Source: Streptomyces qinzhouensis (GTDB lineage: Bacteria > Actinomycetota > Actinomycetes > Streptomycetales > Streptomycetaceae). From it: 64,000 bases of DNA. Every line of letters begins with the position of its first letter. Positions within the stretch are counted from its first letter, which is position 1. The stretch lies in NCBI RefSeq assembly GCF_007856155.1, contig NZ_CP042266.1, positions 1,426,001 to 1,490,000 on the forward strand, written 5' to 3'. A program made the translations under genes and the position numbers. Below the pieces are notes generated by a model. It saw only the letters and a program-made list of their open reading frames with translations. It did no database searches and was not told the DNA's origin. This document shows positions 36,453-44,034 of this stretch, piece after piece.

Positions 36453-36784
36453 CCACCCCGCCCGCACTGCTGATAGCCGGTCACGGCACCCGGGGCGACA
36501 CCGGAGCCGAGGGGCACCGGAGCCTCGCCCCGAAGCCCGGCCGCCGCCGCCCGGACGCGTCCACCGCCGGGTGCCCCGCCGCCCTGTCGACGCCCGCGGC
36601 CGAGGCCGCCGGGTTCCCGGCACACAGGGCGGGACCCGGCTCCGCCGGGGTGAGACACGGAAGATCCGGGGTGCGCCGCCGGAGCCACGAGGGACCGGGG
36701 CCCCACCGGGAACCGGGAGCGCACGGGGGACACGGCCGGCCGGAAGACCACAGCGACCACGGCAGCCATGTACACGCCCACTGA
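36449..36784 (+). pseudogene. Remnant of sirohydrochlorin chelatase CbiX, both ends kept, core lost
   Basis: The frame starts TTPPALLIAGHGTRGDTGAE after a good GGAG, which is the standard N-terminus of actinobacterial CbiX with its metal-binding His in GHGTR. It ends in a His-rich tail (HGGHGRPEDHSDHGSHVHAH) like many CbiX proteins. The roughly 60 residues between are Arg/Pro/Gly-rich and lack the second chelatase half. At 111 codons it is less than half the usual 240-300. It overlaps the cobC start by 17 bp. Probably a non-functional deletion derivative. Confidence 0.65.
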
Positions 36785-37838
36785 CCCATTCGATCTGCGC
36801 CACCACGGTGACGCGGAGATGCGGGACGCCGCCGCGGGCCTGACCGACCTCGCGGTGAACGTGCGCACCGGCACCCCGCCCCCGTGGCTGCGCGAGCGGA
36901 TCATGGATTCCCTGGTGTCCCTCGCCGCCTATCCCGACGGCCGGGCCGCCCGCACCACCGTCGCCGAGCGGCACGGCCTCCCGTCCGGGCGGGTGCTGCT
37001 GACGGCCGGGGCCGCGGAGGCGTTCGTCCTGATCGCCCGGGTCGCCCGGGAGTTGGGGGTACGGCGCCCCCTGGTCGTCCACCCCCAGTTCACGGAGCCG
37101 GAGGCGGCCCTGCGGGACGCCGGGTTCGCGGTGTCCCGGCTGCTGCTGCGCGAGGCGGACGGCTTCGCGCTCGACCCGGCCGCGGTGCCCGATGACGCGG
37201 ACCTCGTGGTGGTCGGCAATCCGACGAACCCGACATCCGTCCTGCATCCGGCGTCCGCGATCGCCGCACTGGCCCGGCCGGGCCGGCTGCTCGTCGTGGA
37301 CGAGGCGTTCATGGACGCGGTACCGGACGAGGCCCAGACCCTCGCGGACCGTACCGACGTCCCCGGACTGATCGTGCTGCGCAGCCTCACCAAGACCTGG
37401 GGGCTCGCGGGGCTGCGGATCGGATACGTCCTGGCCGAACCGGAGACGGTGGACGCCCTGGAGCGGGCGCAGCCGCTGTGGCCGGTGTCGACGCCCGCCC
37501 TCGCGGCGGCCGAGGCGTGCATGGACGCCGCGGCGTTGAAGGAGGCCGAGCAGGCGGCCCGGCGGATCGCGGTCGAGCGCGCCCATCTGCTGGCCGGGCT
37601 GGCGGAGTTCGAGGAGGTCAGGGTGGTGGCCGCGGCGGAGGCGCCGTTCGTGCTGCTGCATGTGCGCCATGGCTCGGAGGTACGGGAACGGCTGCGGCGG
37701 CTCGGTTTCGCCACCCGGCGCGGCGATACGTTCCCCGGGCTCGGACCGGGCTGGATCCGGATCGCGGTCCGGGACCGGGTGACCACGAACCGGTTCCTCC
37801 AGGCCCTGGACCAGGCCCTGGCGATGGTCGGCGCATAA
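36768..37838 (+). CDS. cobC: Class I/II aminotransferase, CobC-like (Rv2231c type)
   Basis: A complete 356-residue PLP enzyme. N-terminus DPFDLRHHGDAEMRDAAAGL followed by DLAVNVRTGTPP is typical for actinobacterial CobC in the cob cluster. Fold-type I features: LTAGAAEAFVLIA, VVGNPTNPTSVLHP, VVDEAFMD and PLP Lys in LRSLTKTWGLAGLRIGY. The Salmonella relative decarboxylates threonine phosphate for the aminopropanol arm; the actinobacterial reaction is less certain. Last gene of the cob region, followed by a terminator. The gene looks intact despite decay upstream. Confidence 0.88.
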   Translation: MYTPTDPFDLRHHGDAEMRDAAAGLTDLAVNVRTGTPPPWLRERIMDSLVSLAAYPDGRAARTTVAERHGLPSGRVLLTAGAAEAFVLIARVARELGVRRPLVVHPQFTEPEAALRDAGFAVSRLLLREADGFALDPAAVPDDADLVVVGNPTNPTSVLHPASAIAALARPGRLLVVDEAFMDAVPDEAQTLADRTDVPGLIVLRSLTKTWGLAGLRIGYVLAEPETVDALERAQPLWPVSTPALAAAEACMDAAALKEAEQAARRIAVERAHLLAGLAEFEEVRVVAAAEAPFVLLHVRHGSEVRERLRRLGFATRRGDTFPGLGPGWIRIAVRDRVTTNRFLQALDQALAMVGA

Positions 37839-37842
37839 GGAG

Positions 37843-37896
37843 CGCCGGGCGGCGCGGACCGGGGTGTCCTCACAGGTCGCCCCGGTCCGCCCGGCG
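37843..37896 (+). terminator. Terminator of the cob operon
   Basis: GGACCGGGG (37856-37864) pairs with CCCCGGTCC (37880-37888), and the outer CGCCGGGC (37843-37850) pairs with GCCCGGCG (37889-37896) with a 5-base bulge. It starts five bases after the cobC stop. Confidence 0.7.
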
Positions 37897-38014
37897 GTGC
37901 GCCGCCCCGAGTCACCGCCCCGCGCCCTGATGCCGCGTCGGCCGGGCGTCCGCTGGGTATAGGACGTTCGCCCGGCGGACTCCCTGCCGGACTGTGACCG
38001 GAAAGGGCGCCGGC

Positions 38015-38302
38015 GTGAACCGGAACCGACGACGAGTAGTGGCCTCCGCGGCCCTGTTGTTCCTGGCCGCGGAGGCGGCCGCCGTCCAGCTGTTCCTCCC
38101 CGCGCGGCAGAGCGTCCGGCTGGGAGTCTGCGGCGGGCTGAGCGGCGCGACCGCGTTATGGCTCTGGGCGCTGCTGCGATGTCGCCCTGTGAGCGACGAC
38201 CCCCGTACTTCGCCCCGGCAGCGGGCCGCCGGGGTGCCCAGATGCGAGGGCGGCCGCGTCAGCGCCGCCCGCGCCCACGGCCGCGGCTCCCGGCTGCCCT
38301 GA
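38015..38302 (+). CDS. Small putative membrane protein, hypothetical
   Basis: A 95-residue frame. Two hydrophobic segments (VVASAALLFLAAEAAAVQLFL and LGVCGGLSGATALWLWALL) are followed by an Arg/Ser-rich soluble tail. AAAGGG lies before the GTG at 38015. It marks the left border of the accessory region. No homolog is known to me; the tail after residue 60 may not be conserved. Confidence 0.5.
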   Translation: MNRNRRRVVASAALLFLAAEAAAVQLFLPARQSVRLGVCGGLSGATALWLWALLRCRPVSDDPRTSPRQRAAGVPRCEGGRVSAARAHGRGSRLP

Positions 38303-38557
38303 TCCGCCGGGCGTGCGCCGGGCGCTCATCAAAGGCGTACGGGCGGAATCGGCCGGAGCGCGGTGGTTTCCGGTCGTCGTGGGGGGTTTCGTGCGTACCT
38401 CCACGGCTTCTGGCCAGGATCAGTGGGGCGCGACGGACCGTGTCCCGCCGGACCCGGCTGTGCGTCCGTCGGCGCCGACCGGCCGTCGGTGATGCGGGGA
38501 GCGGTGGTCCGTCACCCGGCCGCGCCCACCCGACCGCCCGCATGGAGGAGTGCCCCG

Positions 38558-39694
38558 ATGCCCACCGCTCGTGCTTGTGTCAGTTCGGCCGTGATGACCC
38601 ATCCCGTGCGCCGTGCCCAGGCTCAGGAGCTGTGCGACCGGCTCGGGCTCGGCGGGCTGGCGCTGGATCCGGATCCCGGCGGTCCGCCCTCGGCACTGCG
38701 GACGGCCCTGGTGGCGTGGGCGCGGGTGGCCGAGGGGGCGACGCACCATCTGATGATTCAGGACGATGTGGCGGCGCCCGACGACCTCGTCGATCTGGTG
38801 GCGCACTGTGCGGACCGTTTTCCCGGCGATGCCATCGCGTACTACACCAACTGGCATGCCCGTAACGGCTCCGCGGCCCGGCTCGCCGCGCTGGCGGGGG
38901 CGGGCTGGGTGCGGGCCGTACCGGAGGAGTTCACTCCGACGCTGGCGATCGTGCTACCGGTCGCGCTCGCCGCCGATTTCCGCCGGTACGCGCACGGCAG
39001 CGCGGAGCGCCACGACGACGAGCTGATGGCCGCCTTCCTCAGCGACCGCGGGCGCCCCGCCCTGCTCGCGGTCCCGACCGTCACCGAGCACACGGGCACG
39101 AGCAGCATCAACGGCCATGCCGCCGTACAGGGGGTGCGGCTCGCGGTCTGCCCGGCGGAGTCCGCGGACGCGCGTCCGCTGCTGCTGGGCGGCTGGGTCC
39201 TGGAGGAGCTGGACTGGCTGCCGTACATGCGGTACGGGAAGGGCTTCATCCGGCTGCCGGGCCAGGACGCGACGCCCGACGCGCGCCGGCATTTCACCTG
39301 GCGCGAGGCGCTGCCGCGGACCGGACTCTCGGAGGCGGCGGTGCTCGGCACGCTGGGGTCGCGGAGCCCGGCGGAGGAGAAGCAGGCACGGGAGGTGGCG
39401 GAGGCGTTCGATCCGTCCTTCGCCGACGAGCTGTGGATCCACTGTCTGCTGCTGGGCGTGCAGGCGCGGGCCGCCGCCCGCCGGCACGCGCCGGGGGGCG
39501 GGGAGCCGCGGGAGGGGGCGGCGGCCGCGAGGCTGCGGGCCGCCGCCGTGTCCACGGTCGGCCCCGCGGGACTGCCGCCGGAGCGGCGCCTGGAGGCCGA
39601 CCGGGAGCGCACCGGCCTGCTGGCCGAGTACGCCTTCTCCGCCGTCAGCCGCGGGGAGGGGCTTCCGGAGCGGGCCCTCGCAGATCGAAGGTGA
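38558..39694 (+). CDS. Glycosyltransferase-like protein with QDD motif (accessory cluster, copy A)
   Basis: A 378-residue soluble protein. The N-terminal 200 residues carry SSAVMTHPVRR, LALDPDPGGPPSALRTALVA, ATHHLMIQDDVAAPDDLVDL and AIYYTN-like AIAYYTNWHARNGSAARLAA. The QDD would be the metal/nucleotide-binding DxD-type site of a GT-A fold (inference). The same pattern recurs in the protein at 53473, so the two are paralogues. The C-terminus is helical and unrelated. GGAGGAG supports ATG 38558. The last 50 bp overlap the convergent GNAT gene. Confidence 0.65.
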   Translation: MPTARACVSSAVMTHPVRRAQAQELCDRLGLGGLALDPDPGGPPSALRTALVAWARVAEGATHHLMIQDDVAAPDDLVDLVAHCADRFPGDAIAYYTNWHARNGSAARLAALAGAGWVRAVPEEFTPTLAIVLPVALAADFRRYAHGSAERHDDELMAAFLSDRGRPALLAVPTVTEHTGTSSINGHAAVQGVRLAVCPAESADARPLLLGGWVLEELDWLPYMRYGKGFIRLPGQDATPDARRHFTWREALPRTGLSEAAVLGTLGSRSPAEEKQAREVAEAFDPSFADELWIHCLLLGVQARAAARRHAPGGGEPREGAAAARLRAAAVSTVGPAGLPPERRLEADRERTGLLAEYAFSAVSRGEGLPERALADRR

Positions 39695-40427
39695 CCCAGA
39701 CGGCCGGCTCCCAGTAGACCGCCCGGTCCCGGGTGCGGTCCACGCGCAGGGTGGAGAGCCCCTCGGGGAAGACGTAATCGCCGTCCCCGGGGAAGGCCAT
39801 TCCGGTCCAGCTCTCCCATTCGGCGACCGTGGCGCTGATCCGGGAGGAACGTTCCATCGCGGCGGCGACGGTGCCGCCGAGCCGTACCTGGGTCCGGATC
39901 CACGGGTCGAAGGGTTCACCGTCCTCCCGGGTCCAGGTGGCGTAGCTCTCGATGGGCGCCAGAGGGTAGCGGTGCTTCCAGATCGGCCGCAGGGGCACGA
40001 TGAGATCGTCGAGCCCGTCGGCCCTGGCGAGGTCGGCGAGATGGGTCAGCAGCGCCTTGGAGTGGCCCTCGCCCTGGTGTTTGGGGGCGACCTCCACACC
40101 GAGGGCGACCAGTGCGGTCGCCTTGCGGCCGGTGTCACGGGCGAGGAAGGCGGCGTTGATGGAGTCGTCGAGCCCGGAGCCGAGGTCCTGCGGGGTCCCG
40201 TCCCAGACCCGGGGCAGCGAACGGCCCGCGCCCAGGATCTCGTCGCGTTCCTCGTCGTACAGCATGAACTGGTAGTCGCGGAAATCCTTGAAGAGCCGGT
40301 TCCAGCAGGTTTCGCTGATGTCGCCGTGCAGGTTGTATTCGGGGACGACTCCGGCGAAGACCTCGGGAATTCTGTCCCACAGCTCGGGACGTTCCAAATG
40401 GTTGACAAAGCGGGGCTCGGGGCTCAT
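39645..40427 (-). CDS. GNAT-like acyltransferase family protein
   Basis: A 260-residue protein. The core ALGVEVAPKHQGEGHSKALLTHLADLA resembles the acetyl-CoA-binding motif A of GNAT enzymes (Q/R-x-x-G-x-G/A). IPEVFAGVVPEYNLHGDISE at the N-terminus and a long C-terminal part with WTREDGEPFDPWIRTQVRLG are not typical of small GNATs. Probably transfers an acyl group onto a cluster intermediate (inference). Coupled to the upstream methyltransferase by ATGA. Confidence 0.7.
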   Translation of the reverse strand: MSPEPRFVNHLERPELWDRIPEVFAGVVPEYNLHGDISETCWNRLFKDFRDYQFMLYDEERDEILGAGRSLPRVWDGTPQDLGSGLDDSINAAFLARDTGRKATALVALGVEVAPKHQGEGHSKALLTHLADLARADGLDDLIVPLRPIWKHRYPLAPIESYATWTREDGEPFDPWIRTQVRLGGTVAAAMERSSRISATVAEWESWTGMAFPGDGDYVFPEGLSTLRVDRTRDRAVYWEPAVWVTFDLRGPAPEAPPRG

Positions 40428-41296
40428 GCGGCGGCTCCTCCGGCGGGCTTGACAGCTTCCCAGACGATGACGATCGGAATATTGTTCCAGGCCGCCCGGG
40501 CCGCCTCGGAGATATGTTCCTCATATCCGCCGGGGGAGAGCCGGCCATTGAACAGCGGCTCATAACAGGCGCGTACGGTGAGCCCGGCGTCGGCGAACGC
40601 CCGCAAATAGTCGCCCGCCAGATGGACATGGTTGCGGACGAAGGCCAGTTCATCGTCGCCCGCGACAAACAGACACTGGCCCTGGAGGGTGATGACAAAG
40701 GGGTGCAGATCGGAGACGATCACCCGGCCGCCGGGCCGGACCACCCGGGCCAGTTCGGCGACGGCTCCGGTCAGATCGGTCATATGGGTGAGGGCTAGGG
40801 TGCTGACCGCCAGGTCGACAGAGTCGTCCTCCAGCGGCAGTTTCTCCAGCCTGCCCTCGAGGAACTCGCCGTCCGGTACTTTGCGCCGGGCGTGTTCCAG
40901 CATGTCGGGGGATTGGTCGACGCCGATGGTGCGATAGCCGCGGGCGGCCAGGGCGGCGGTGGTGCGGCCGGTGCCGCAGGCGGCGTCGAGGGCGGTACCG
41001 GTCGGCCCCTCGTCGAAGAGCCGGTGCATCACCGGCTCCTCGACCTCCAGATACGAGCTGGGCAGGGAGTCGTAAAGCCCCGACCAGGCGGCGTATCCGG
41101 TGCCCGCGTCCAGCTCGCCGACGGACGCTCCCCCGCCGGGCAGCCCCTCCCCGGCCCCGTTCGCGAATTTCCTGATCTCGGCCAGCCGCCGCTCCAGGAA
41201 CCCTTCGTCCGCGTCGATGGCGTTGCGCAGCAGCGCCAGCCCCTCGATACCGAGGACGAGTTCCCTCACCCGGAATTCCGATTTCTCTGATGTCAT
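40424..41296 (-). CDS. Class I SAM-dependent methyltransferase (accessory cluster)
   Basis: A 290-residue protein with a helical N-terminal extension and a Methyltransf_11/25 core: ALDAACGTGRTTAALAARGY (motif I), TIGVDQSPDMLEHARRKVP, SVDLAVSTLALTHMTDLTGA and VVRPGGRVIVSDLHPF. O- or N-methylation of a small molecule is likely. GGAAGG lies six bases before the ATG at 41296. It heads a two-gene operon with the GNAT-like gene and faces a 330-bp divergent regulatory region. Confidence 0.85.
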   Translation of the reverse strand: MTSEKSEFRVRELVLGIEGLALLRNAIDADEGFLERRLAEIRKFANGAGEGLPGGGASVGELDAGTGYAAWSGLYDSLPSSYLEVEEPVMHRLFDEGPTGTALDAACGTGRTTAALAARGYRTIGVDQSPDMLEHARRKVPDGEFLEGRLEKLPLEDDSVDLAVSTLALTHMTDLTGAVAELARVVRPGGRVIVSDLHPFVITLQGQCLFVAGDDELAFVRNHVHLAGDYLRAFADAGLTVRACYEPLFNGRLSPGGYEEHISEAARAAWNNIPIVIVWEAVKPAGGAAA

Positions 41297-41457
41297 GGAC
41301 ACCCTTCCGACCGGGGCTTCGGTCCCGAAACCCACTCTTTCTCCTCCGGTACCGAACGGTAGTTTCCCGCACACTTACCGGCGTGCTCGAAGATGCGCTT
41401 CCCAACTACTTCCGGGCATGCTCCTGCGCGCTACCCAAGCGCCCCCTGCGGCATTCT

Positions 41458-41469
41458 TGAAACGTTTCA
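41458..41469. promoter_or_regulatory. LacI-type palindrome TGAAACGTTTCA in the divergent region
   Basis: A perfect 12-bp CG-centred palindrome of the form used by LacI-family repressors lies between the divergent methyltransferase and dimethylformamidase-like genes. The region 41297-41626 (330 bp, AT-richer than its neighbours) holds no gene. No LacI gene is in the window. Confidence 0.6.
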
Positions 41470-41561
41470 GTTGGCCGGAATTCACTGGCGAAAGTCCGGT
41501 CTTCCCCAGGTGTGTTGTTGCAGCGGGCACCTTCTCTTAGCATCGGGCGCCGTCGGCCCGT

Positions 41562-41608
41562 GAGAGACGGGCCGGGAAACGGGCCGAGAGACGGGCCGGG
41601 AAACGGGC
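41562..41608. repeat. 23-bp tandem direct repeat before the dimethylformamidase-like gene
   Basis: The unit GAGAGACGGGCCGGGAAACG plus GGC occurs at 41562-41584 and 41586-41608 without mismatch (period 24). It ends 18 bp before the GTG start, so it lies in the 5' UTR or promoter of that gene. Confidence 0.75.
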
Positions 41609-41626
41609 TCATGACGGGGAGGGACC

Positions 41627-43102
41627 GTGATAGAGGGGTATGCGGGGCGGGAGAGCGTGACGGCCGGTGAGGCGCTCGCTCTCCATGTGTCGACCGACGC
41701 CGCCGCGTTCCGGGTACGGCTGTACCGGCTCGGCCGGGAGCTGGAGTTCATGGCCGAGCCGGGTCCGTACCCGGGGGTACGGAAGGAGCCGCCGCCCCAT
41801 CCGGACGGGCCGGCCGGAGCGGCCTCACCCGCCGTGGACTGGGGCTTCCCCGAGTACCTGATCGAGGTGCCCGGCGACTGGCCGCCGGGTATCTATCTGG
41901 CGCAGCTGGTCGAGGAGGAGCGGCGGGAGGCGGTGCCGCGGCTCGGGGACGGCGACATCGAGGGTTTCGCCCGGGAGTTCTTCGTGGTGCGGCCCCGGCG
42001 GCCGGGGAGCCACGGCCGGATCCTGTACAAGAAGTCGACGTTCACCCGGCACGCCTACAACCGGGCGGACCGCGAGGACGTCCGGCGGGACGGGAGCCTG
42101 TACGACAACCCGGTGTACGGCACGGGCGGGGACGGGTATCCGCGGGGGCACCGGCTGAGCATGCGCCGCCCCGGCGGAGTGATCGACCTCGCCTGGTGGG
42201 ACGCCCCCTTCATCGCCTGGCTGGAACGGTGCGGTTATGCCGTCGAGTACTGCACGGACCTCGACCTGCACCGGGACCCGGAGCTGCTGGCCCCGTACGA
42301 CCTGCTGCTGAGCGTCGGTCATGACGAGTACTGGAGCCCGGCGATGCGGGAGCACACGGCCGCGCATCTGCGCGCGGGCGGGAACGTCGCCTTCCTCAGC
42401 GCCAACACCTGCTGGTGGCGGGTGCATCTGACGGACGACGACACCGGGTTCGTCTCCGACACCGACCACCATGTCGACGGGGTGTTCCCGCATCTGCCGT
42501 CGACGGATCTCTGGTGGGCGGCCCCGCCGGACGGGGTCGGCACCCCGGAGAACACTCTCACCGGGGTCAGTTTCCGCAACGGCGGGATGTGGCCGGGCGA
42601 GTGGCCCGGTGACCGGCCGCGGGCCGGTTACCGGGTCCAGCACTCCGGCCACTGGGTGTTCGAGGGCACCGGGCTGCGGGACGGTTCGGACGGTGGCCCC
42701 GTGGACCGTCTGGGCGCCGGGACACCGCTGATCGGGTACGAGTGCGACGGCGCGGCCTTCGCGTACGACGAGCGGGGGGTCGCCCGGGCGACCGGCGCGG
42801 ACGGCACCCCCGGCTCGTTTCTGATCCTCGGCCTGTACGAGCTGGAGCCCGTCAACGAGGACGTGACCACCATGAAGTGGGGGCACTGGAACTGCCCGGT
42901 CCGGGAGCCGGAGCGGACCGGGCCGCGCGCCGCGACCATGGGGGTGCACACGGTCGACGGCGGCGGAACGGTCTTCACGGCCGGGACCACCGACTGGCCG
43001 GTCGTCTGCGGCCGGGAGGAGGATCCGGGCGTGGTACGGGTGACCCGCAATGTCCTGGACCGGCTGTCCCGGCGGGGGGCCGGGGACACGGCCCGGCCCT
43101 GA
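41627..43102 (+). CDS. N,N-dimethylformamidase beta-subunit-like protein
   Basis: A 491-residue protein. N-terminal IEGYAGRESVTAGEALALHV with an Ig-like domain, then the DMFase-beta-like domain: SMRRPGGVIDLAWWDAPFIA, EYCTDLDLHRDPELLAPYDL, LLSVGHDEYWSPAMREHTA, NVAFLSANTCWWRVHL and MKWGHWNCPV. The family occurs in dimethylformamidase but also widely in actinobacteria with unknown roles, often amide-bond chemistry. No signal peptide is seen. GGGGAGGG precedes GTG 41627. Role in the cluster is inference. Confidence 0.8.
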   Translation: MIEGYAGRESVTAGEALALHVSTDAAAFRVRLYRLGRELEFMAEPGPYPGVRKEPPPHPDGPAGAASPAVDWGFPEYLIEVPGDWPPGIYLAQLVEEERREAVPRLGDGDIEGFAREFFVVRPRRPGSHGRILYKKSTFTRHAYNRADREDVRRDGSLYDNPVYGTGGDGYPRGHRLSMRRPGGVIDLAWWDAPFIAWLERCGYAVEYCTDLDLHRDPELLAPYDLLLSVGHDEYWSPAMREHTAAHLRAGGNVAFLSANTCWWRVHLTDDDTGFVSDTDHHVDGVFPHLPSTDLWWAAPPDGVGTPENTLTGVSFRNGGMWPGEWPGDRPRAGYRVQHSGHWVFEGTGLRDGSDGGPVDRLGAGTPLIGYECDGAAFAYDERGVARATGADGTPGSFLILGLYELEPVNEDVTTMKWGHWNCPVREPERTGPRAATMGVHTVDGGGTVFTAGTTDWPVVCGREEDPGVVRVTRNVLDRLSRRGAGDTARP

Positions 43103-43123
43103 ACGCCGGCCGCCGGGCAACGG

Positions 43124-43164
43124 CCCCTGCCCCCGGAGGCCCTGTGGGCGTCCGGGGGCAGGGG
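43124..43164. terminator. Bidirectional terminator
   Basis: CCCCTGCCCCCGGA (43124-43137) pairs perfectly with TCCGGGGGCAGGGG (43151-43164), with a further GCCC/GGGC pairing inside the loop. It lies between convergent genes. Confidence 0.8.
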
Positions 43165-43175
43165 CACCACAACGC

Positions 43176-44030
43176 CTACGCCGGATCCGTCAGCGTACGC
43201 AGGGTGGCGATCCGGGCCGCGCCCCGGGGCAGTGCCGGCGCGGCGCCCTGTACCGCCCGGTCGGGGCGGTACAGGTGCACGGCCCGCATGCCGTGGGCCA
43301 GCGGCCCCAGCACATCGGGCTCCCACATGTCGCCGACGAAGAGCGTGCGGCCGGGGGTGGTGCCGCAGGCGTCGAGGGCGGCCCGGTAGATGAGGGGGTG
43401 CGGTTTGCGCGCCCCCGCCCGGGCCGAGGCGACACAGGTATCGACCAGTTCGCCGAGGCCCGCGCCGTCAACGGCCCGGTCGAGGTCCCAGAACCAGTTG
43501 GAGCAGACGACGATCCGCAGGCCCCGCCCGCGCAGGCGCGCGAGGGATGCGAGGACGTCGGGGAAGAGCTCCAGGGTCAGGGTCTTCGTGGCCCGGTCCA
43601 GTTCGGCGGCCACCTCCCCGGCCAGTTCGGCGGGTACGCCCCGGTCGAGGGCGCGCCGCCGCAGCCGGTCCACCTCCCAGGCGCGGTAGGCCGCCTCGGA
43701 CACCGAGTGTTCCCGGTGGTCCTCGCCGTCCGCCGGCCCGGCCGACCACATCTCGCCCCAGTTGTCGGCGGCGGTGTGCAGACCTCGGCGGCGCAGCACG
43801 GAGTCATGGGTGGGCGGCAGGGGCGGCACCATACGGACGAGCGTGCCGTAGAAGTCGAGGACGACAGCGTCGACGCCGTCCACGAGACCGGCCACGGGTT
43901 CCGCGGATTCCGCGGATTCCACGGATTCCACGGATTCCACGGATTCCACGGGTTCCGCGGGTTGCGGTGGTTCCAGCGGTTCCGCGGGCTCCGGCGGGCC
44001 CGCCGCTCCGTCCGCCCGTACGGTACTCAC
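43176..44030 (-). CDS. HAD superfamily protein with DFYGT motif
   Basis: A 284-residue protein. Motif I is VVLDFYGTLV, so the second Asp of DxD is Tyr, as in haloacid dehalogenases. Motif II is VVCSNWFWDLD, the Lys is in GARKPHPLIYRAAL, and motif IV is TLFVGDMWEPDVLG. It may be a phosphatase or dehalogenase-type hydrolase. The N-terminal 45 residues are a low-complexity PPEPAEPLEPP / VESVESVES repeat, encoded by 9-bp tandem repeats. Upstream gene is the amidinotransferase-facing gap; 4 bases separate it from that gene. Confidence 0.82.
   Translation of the reverse strand: MSTVRADGAAGPPEPAEPLEPPQPAEPVESVESVESVESAESAEPVAGLVDGVDAVVLDFYGTLVRMVPPLPPTHDSVLRRRGLHTAADNWGEMWSAGPADGEDHREHSVSEAAYRAWEVDRLRRRALDRGVPAELAGEVAAELDRATKTLTLELFPDVLASLARLRGRGLRIVVCSNWFWDLDRAVDGAGLGELVDTCVASARAGARKPHPLIYRAALDACGTTPGRTLFVGDMWEPDVLGPLAHGMRAVHLYRPDRAVQGAAPALPRGAARIATLRTLTDPA
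43896..43958 (-). repeat. 9-bp tandem repeat in the 5' end of the HAD gene
   Basis: Seven units of the form GGATTCCAC/GGATTCCGC/GGGTTCCGC in a row, encoding the VES/AES repeat. Length changes stay in frame. Confidence 0.9.
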
Positions 44031-44034
44031 GGCC

